Shown here piece after piece: positions 33,787 through 37,881 of a stretch of 37,881 nt of DNA. The stretch is taken from the NCBI RefSeq assembly GCF_014323665.1, contig NZ_JABVEB010000052.1, positions 1 to 37,881 on the forward strand, read 5' to 3'. The first letter of the stretch is position 1, and every line of letters starts with the position of its first letter. Source of the DNA: Actinomadura sp. HBU206391 (GTDB lineage Bacteria; Actinomycetota; Actinomycetes; Streptosporangiales; Streptosporangiaceae). A program made the position numbers and the translations under genes. The notes beneath the pieces were generated by a model. That model was not told where the DNA came from, did no database searches, and worked only from the letters and a program-made list of their open reading frames with translations.

Positions 33787-35871
33787 TCAGGAGATGAGGT
33801 CTTGGACGAGGTCGGCGAACTCCTCAGGGGTCGCGATCCGCACGCCGAGCTTGGTGGCCTTGTCCTTCTTCGAGCCGGCCTTCTCACCGGCGACCAGCAG
33901 CGAGGTGCGGGCGGAGACGCTCGATGAGGCCTTACCGCCGGCACGCTCGATGAGCTCGTTCATCTCGGTGCGGGTCAGCTCGGCCAGCGCGCCGGTCATC
34001 GAGCCGGTGACGACGACGGACATTCCTGTCAGCGGCGGCGCGGTGACGGAGCCGTCCTCCTGATCGGCCGGCACGGCGGTGGCCTCGACGAATCCGGGTT
34101 CGGTCAAGTTGACGCCCGCGGCGACGAGCTTGTCGACGAGCGGGACGAGTTCGTCCAGTTCCTCGATGAGGATGGCCGCCCTCTCCGGGCCGATGCCCTC
34201 GACCTGCTGGAAGTCCTCGACGCCGGCGGCGCGGATGGCCTCCATCGAGCCGAAGTGGCGGGCGATCCGCCGCGACATCGACCGGCCGGTCCCTCGTATG
34301 CCCAGCGCGCAGAAGACCTTGTTGAGCGGCTTGGCCTTGGCCTGATCGATCGCCGCCAGCATGTTGTCGGTACTGGTGGGCCCCATCCGGTCCAGGGTCA
34401 GGACCTGGTCTCGGGTGAGGGTGAACAGGTCGGCGAAGTCGCTGATCAGCCCGGCGTCGATGAGCTGGACGATGCGGGTCTCGCCCAGGGTCTCGATGTC
34501 GAGCTGGTCACGACCGACGGCGTAGCTCACCGAGGCCACCGCGTGGCAGGCGCGCCCGCGGGCGCACCGCCACCGCTGCTGGGAGGCGTCGATCTCACCT
34601 CCGCACCGCGGGCACTCCGATGGGAAGTCGATCACCTTCTCCTCCCCGGTGCGCAGATGCACCACCGGCGCCTCGACTCGGGGGATCACATCACCGGCCT
34701 TGTAGACCGTCACGTGGTCGCCCAGCATCAGGCCGCGGCGCGTGATGTCGGCCGGGTTGTGCAGAGTGGCGTAGGTGACGGTGGAGCCGTCGAGGTGCAC
34801 CGGTTCGAGCACCGCCCGGGGCGCGATGATCCCGGTCCGCCCGACGTTCCACTCCACGTCGACCAGCCGGGTGATCTTCTCTACGGCCGGCAGCTTGTAG
34901 GCGATCGCCCACCGGGGCGCCCGGGAACTGAATCCGCCCTGCTCCTGGTCGGCCGCCAGATCCGCCTTGATGACGATGCCGTCGATGCCGAACGGCAGCT
35001 CTGCCCGCAGTGCCGCGATCTCCTCGACCCTGGCCTGCACCTGCTCGACCGTGGTGCAGACGATCCCGGCGACCGGCGTGGCGGCGGTGGTCTGCACGCC
35101 GAGGCCGGCGACGACTTGCATGATCTCGCTGTGCGGCAGCTCCCTCAGCCGGGTGGCCAGGTCGGAGGCGTCGTCCGGTGGGAGCGGCAGCGCCCCGTAT
35201 CCGAAGAACGTCAGTTCGACCCGGTAGGTCCGCTCCCTCGCGCGCAGTGTGCCGGCGGCGCCGCTACGGGGATTGGAGAACGGCACGCCCTCGTGCTCGA
35301 CGCGGGTGACGTTCGCGGCCTCGAACTGCGCCGACGTCATCAGCACCTCGCCACGGATCTCCACCGTCACCGGCTCCGACAGCTCCGCCGGCAGACCGAG
35401 GATGGCTCCGATCGCGTGGGACACCTCCTCCCCCGCCGTGCCGTCACCGCGGGTCACCAGCTGCACGAGCCGGCCGCCCCGGTAACGGGCCGACACCGCG
35501 AGCCCGTCGAGCTTGGGCTCGACGCTCCACGCGGCGACCGGACGGTCGAGGCGGCGTTCGAACCCGGCCACCCACGCGGCGAGGCCCTCCACGGAGAAGA
35601 CGTTGTCGAGGCTCAGCATCGGAGTGGTGTGCGGTATGTCCCCGATGACCGCGCCGCCGGCGACCTTCCCGGTGGGCGAGTCCGGCAGCACGTCGTCGGG
35701 ATGGGCTTCCTCATACGCGGCGATACCGCGCACCAGCCGGTCGTAGGCGTCGTCGTCCAAGGACGAGTCACCGGCGCCGTAGTAGGCGGCGGCCGCGTCG
35801 ACGGCCGTCTGTACGGCCTGGGCGTAGGCGGCCTGGTCGGTGACCGGTGTCGCGTGTGGTGCGTCCGTCAT
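33787..35871 (-). CDS. ligA: NAD-dependent DNA ligase
   Basis: A 694-residue ligase from ATG 35871; the frame runs further upstream as a shadow of the next gene. It has domain Ia for NAD ([18 protein letters not shown]), the adenylation site K120-L-D-G in [16 protein letters not shown], and an OB fold. The Cys4 zinc site includes CPRCGGEI and CARGRACH. Helix-hairpin-helix repeats follow, and a C-terminal BRCT domain (about 612-690). It seals nicks in DNA using NAD+. Several motifs differ from the usual housekeeping actinobacterial LigA, including the N-terminus, so it might be a second paralogue; that is an impression. All catalytic features are intact. Confidence 0.93.
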   Translation of the reverse strand: MTDAPHATPVTDQAAYAQAVQTAVDAAAAYYGAGDSSLDDDAYDRLVRGIAAYEEAHPDDVLPDSPTGKVAGGAVIGDIPHTTPMLSLDNVFSVEGLAAWVAGFERRLDRPVAAWSVEPKLDGLAVSARYRGGRLVQLVTRGDGTAGEEVSHAIGAILGLPAELSEPVTVEIRGEVLMTSAQFEAANVTRVEHEGVPFSNPRSGAAGTLRARERTYRVELTFFGYGALPLPPDDASDLATRLRELPHSEIMQVVAGLGVQTTAATPVAGIVCTTVEQVQARVEEIAALRAELPFGIDGIVIKADLAADQEQGGFSSRAPRWAIAYKLPAVEKITRLVDVEWNVGRTGIIAPRAVLEPVHLDGSTVTYATLHNPADITRRGLMLGDHVTVYKAGDVIPRVEAPVVHLRTGEEKVIDFPSECPRCGGEIDASQQRWRCARGRACHAVASVSYAVGRDQLDIETLGETRIVQLIDAGLISDFADLFTLTRDQVLTLDRMGPTSTDNMLAAIDQAKAKPLNKVFCALGIRGTGRSMSRRIARHFGSMEAIRAAGVEDFQQVEGIGPERAAILIEELDELVPLVDKLVAAGVNLTEPGFVEATAVPADQEDGSVTAPPLTGMSVVVTGSMTGALAELTRTEMNELIERAGGKASSSVSARTSLLVAGEKAGSKKDKATKLGVRIATPEEFADLVQDLIS

Positions 35872-35956
35872 GCATATATCGTGCCGTGCGCCTACGACAA
35901 TCCGCACCGCCGGATCGGGTGTGTCGGGTCCCGCGACGACAGCCCGCTCGTGGTGG

Positions 35957-36838
35957 TCAGGGTTGCTTCCGCCGCCCGAGCGAGACGCCGGGAAGCCGAT
36001 GCCAGCCCACCATCTCGATGACGCCCACGACCTCGGGCGGGAGGTCGTCGAGCACGACACTCCGCCCGCTCGGCATCCGCATCGCCTGGGTCGCGAGGAG
36101 GTTCAGCGCGCCGAGGTCGATGAACCGCACGCGCGCGAAGTCCAGATGCACCGTTTCCTGCATGCTCGTGGCCGTGGCGAGCACCTCGGCGAAGACGGCG
36201 TGCCGCGCCCCGTCGAGCTCGCCCTCGAGCCTCAGACCGGCGGGGGCGAAGGTCTTCGTGATCCGCAGCACACCGTCGTCGAACTCCGGGTTCGCGGCCG
36301 CGAGAACCTCGTGGGTGTCCTCGAGCGTGATCAACTCGGCCGGTCCGCAGTCGGCCCGGTCGATCTGGCAGATCGCCATCGCCGAGGTGCTCCGCGCGAC
36401 CACGACCTCGAGCCGGTCCTCGTAGAGGCGCATGAGCTCGGAGCCGCCGCGCGACCGCAGCGCACAGTTCATGTCCGCGACGATGCGCACGGTGCGGTAA
36501 CCCTGGTCGAGCGAGACGGCGATCTCCTGCTCCAGGACCGTCAGCATCCGGTCCGGGTCGAAGTGATCGCGGTTCAGGCGGGCCTGTTCACAGGAGATGA
36601 CGCGCAGCTGCCCGATCTCGACGTAGCGGACCGGGTCGATGCGCCGCCGATACCGCAGACCCGGCACCGTGTCGGGCCGGGCGTCACCAACGTAGATGAC
36701 CTTGCTGGAGGTCGTCAGCCCGTCCCAGACGAACGCGCCGATGACATGTTCCTGCTCTTCACCGGTCGAGAACGGCAGCCATGCGTGGTCGCCAGGCCTC
36801 ATCTCACCTACGGGCCGCTCGACGAACCAGGTGGGCAT
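35957..36838 (-). CDS. MEDS-STAS signalling protein
   Basis: A 293-residue protein. Residues about 10-165 match the MEDS/DcmR-type sensory domain ([20 protein letters not shown] at the start, then VIYVGD, and [13 protein letters not shown]). Residues about 190-285 form a STAS domain ([38 protein letters not shown]). In anti-sigma antagonists of the SpoIIAA type the phosphorylated Ser lies just before this final helix; here the position reads V-R-F-I-D-L-G, and no Ser is present. MEDS domains occur in actinobacterial regulators of stress sigma factors. It lies 85 bp upstream of ligA on the same strand. Confidence 0.8.
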   Translation of the reverse strand: MPTWFVERPVGEMRPGDHAWLPFSTGEEQEHVIGAFVWDGLTTSSKVIYVGDARPDTVPGLRYRRRIDPVRYVEIGQLRVISCEQARLNRDHFDPDRMLTVLEQEIAVSLDQGYRTVRIVADMNCALRSRGGSELMRLYEDRLEVVVARSTSAMAICQIDRADCGPAELITLEDTHEVLAAANPEFDDGVLRITKTFAPAGLRLEGELDGARHAVFAEVLATATSMQETVHLDFARVRFIDLGALNLLATQAMRMPSGRSVVLDDLPPEVVGVIEMVGWHRLPGVSLGRRKQP

Positions 36839-37073
36839 GGCCTATCTATCCATCGGAGTGACGATAAGTACACGCATTGTAATCCAGTGTCTGAGGGGCG
36901 ATGAGCGAGCACCGGTTTTCCCTTCGCATGACGTCGGCCAAGACCCGATTCCCTGACGTCGTCCGGAACGCTGAACGTCGTCGGACTGAGACCCCCGACT
37001 CCGCTTACATCCGCGTCATTTGGGGAGGAAGGCTGCAGCCGCGATCAGACAGACAGTGAAGGGAAATAACAGC
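36839..37073. promoter_or_regulatory. Divergent promoter region with ACGTCG repeats
   Basis: This gap between the MEDS gene and the VanZ-like gene is AT-rich near 36845-36895, where promoters of both may lie. GACGTCG-like motifs occur at about 36930, 36955 and 36974; the last two sit in a direct repeat, TGACGTCGTCCGGA / TGAACGTCGTCGGA, with an 18-bp period. They may be activator sites. Confidence 0.35.
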
Positions 37074-37574
37074 GTGCCCACGTCGACGACGTCACGTCCC
37101 TCAGCGAAGAAGAAGACCGAGCAGACCTCGTGGTACGTCACCCCGCTACGCGTCGTCGCCATCGTCATCACCCTCGGCATCGCCGTCGTGTTCTCGTACT
37201 GGGCGGCGATCGTCACGCTCAGCCCGATCAACGACCACGGCCAGGCGGTCGGCAACACCGACGCGGGCCACAGCCTGCGCTTCTACCTCGACCAGCCCAG
37301 CATCAAGGAGGCGGTCCGGCAGCTCGGCGGGAACCTCGTCCTCTTCGCCCCGCTCGGCATCCTGCTCCCGGTGCTGGTCTCCCGGCTGCGCGGACCGCTG
37401 CGCCTGGCGCTCGTCTCCGGCCTGATCTCGTTCGCGGTCGAGATCGCGCAGGGTTTCATGGTGCAGGGCCGGGCGTTCGACATCGACGACGTCATCCTCA
37501 ACACCGTCGGCGTCGTCCTCGCCTACCTTCTCATCGGGCGGAAGCTGGCCAATCTGATCCGCGGTCCGAAGTGA
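37074..37574 (+). CDS. VanZ-family membrane protein
   Basis: A 166-residue protein from GTG 37074, with GAAGGGA 9 nt upstream; a longer TTG start at 37020 would place the strong GGGAGGAAGG inside the gene. It has four predicted membrane helices (about 26-48, 85-105, 110-130, 140-158). VanZ hallmarks are NLVLFAPLGILLPVL, SFAVEIAQGF and FDIDDVILNTVGVVLAYLL. VanZ itself gives low-level teicoplanin resistance in enterococci by an unclear mechanism; most actinobacterial members have no known function. The N-terminal 25 residues are a basic cytosolic tail. Confidence 0.88.
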   Translation: MPTSTTSRPSAKKKTEQTSWYVTPLRVVAIVITLGIAVVFSYWAAIVTLSPINDHGQAVGNTDAGHSLRFYLDQPSIKEAVRQLGGNLVLFAPLGILLPVLVSRLRGPLRLALVSGLISFAVEIAQGFMVQGRAFDIDDVILNTVGVVLAYLLIGRKLANLIRGPK

Positions 37575-37578
37575 GGTG

Positions 37579-37604
37579 CCCGCGTGTGCGTTCCGCGCGG
37601 GTTT
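37579..37604 (+). terminator. Rho-independent-type terminator after the VanZ gene
   Basis: CCCGCG (37579-37584) pairs with CGCGGG (37596-37601) and is followed by TTT. It begins 5 nt after the stop codon. Confidence 0.6.
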
Positions 37605-37749
37605 CGGACACGATCTCGGCATGGACGAGCCCGGAGTGGCGCCAGAGATCATTGACTTCGCGGGCCTCCTGTCCGCGAGCTCCCACTTTCTCGCTTCGGC
37701 GTCACCCGACCGGCGAGAGCACTGACCGGCCACAACGCTGACCGGCGAT

Positions 37750-37775
37750 CGGCCGGCCCGCAAGGCGGCCGGCCG
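37750..37775. terminator. GC-rich hairpin
   Basis: CGGCCGGCC (37750-37758) pairs with GGCCGGCCG (37767-37775) around an 8-nt loop. It may end a transcript in either direction. Confidence 0.45.
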
Positions 37776-37819
37776 CATGAGGCCCCGGAGCCCGCCGCAT
37801 GAGCGTCGTAAAGCACAGC

Positions 37820-37871
37820 GCCGGCCCGCACCGGCGCCCCGTTGCGGACAGGGGCGCCGGCGCGGGCCGGC
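37820..37871. terminator. Very strong hairpin at the window end
   Basis: A 21-bp stem with one mismatch: GCCGGCCCGCACCGGCGCCC (37820-37839, then C) pairs with 37851-37871 around a 10-nt loop. It is probably the terminator of a convergent minus-strand gene beyond the window or of the VanZ gene. No U tract is seen. Confidence 0.6.
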
Positions 37872-37881
37872 TTCGCGAGCA

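Larger units (their letters stand above)
37602..37881. other. Last 280 bp, no gene found
   Basis: Apart from two hairpins this stretch holds only a 34-codon open frame (37621-37725) with no ribosome binding site and no recognisable features. No coding call is made. Confidence 0.5.

Noticed and set aside
37621..37725. 34-codon plus-strand ORF near the window end
   Set aside because: No ribosome binding site, no recognisable motif, and it lies between terminator hairpins.

Overview
The window is chromosomal DNA of a high-GC, Gram-positive actinobacterium. Coding frames have strongly GC-biased third positions, genes are packed with ATGA/GTGA overlaps, GTG starts are common, some genes look leaderless (a TANNNT hexamer 6-7 nt before the start), and an F420-type luciferase-like oxidoreductase, a form I CO dehydrogenase operon and an ECF42-type sigma factor are present. 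A filamentous soil actinomycete of the Streptosporangiales/Streptomycetales kind fits; family placement is inference. No rRNA, tRNA, CRISPR array, IS element or phage module was seen.

Layout. (1) 0-2.4 kb: an oxidoreductase fused to a hemerythrin domain, divergent from a MarR regulator. (2) 2.86-6.9 kb: a compact plus-strand cassette of a 56-residue six-cysteine peptide, a membrane-anchored TlpA-type thioredoxin, an ABC exporter, a MauE-type redox membrane protein and an S26 signal peptidase. The last four genes overlap or nearly abut, and a strong stem-loop separates the peptide gene from them. This looks like a system for making, oxidatively folding, exporting and trimming a disulfide-rich peptide, and is my best candidate for an undescribed system. 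It runs straight into a CorA-type transporter. (3) 8.2-9.3 kb: a membrane protein with HTH, peptidoglycan-binding and lysozyme-like regions. (4) 9.3-17.6 kb, minus strand: a complete potassium-uptake operon, small ORF-kdpF-kdpA-kdpB-kdpC-kdpD-kdpE, with two tiny membrane proteins at its head. (5) 18.2-20.9 kb: a DUF1772 membrane protein and an NmrA-like protein, divergent from an AraC regulator carrying an apparent 1-base frameshift. (6) 20.9-23.4 kb: a second hemerythrin protein, a double-GNAT acetyltransferase, a small HEAT-like protein, then a repeat-rich gap holding REP-like palindromes. (7) 23.4-30.2 kb: a form I aerobic CO dehydrogenase operon coxM-coxS-coxL-xdhC/coxI-coxG on the minus strand, with a divergent LysR regulator. 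(8) 30.4-33.8 kb: an AHSA1 protein, a decayed MFS transporter, an ECF42-like sigma factor and a trace of an SDR gene, all signs of gene decay. (9) 33.8-37.9 kb: an NAD-dependent DNA ligase, a MEDS-STAS signalling protein, a VanZ-like protein and terminators.

How the parts work together. Kdp supplies high-affinity K+ uptake under KdpD/KdpE control. The cox genes would let the cell gain electrons from CO: CoxMSL is the enzyme, XdhC/CoxI is expected to help cofactor maturation, and CoxG links the enzyme to membrane quinone. The peptide cassette appears self-contained. Several frameshifts (AraC, MFS) fall in G runs or short tandem repeats, so sequencing error must be excluded before calling them decay.
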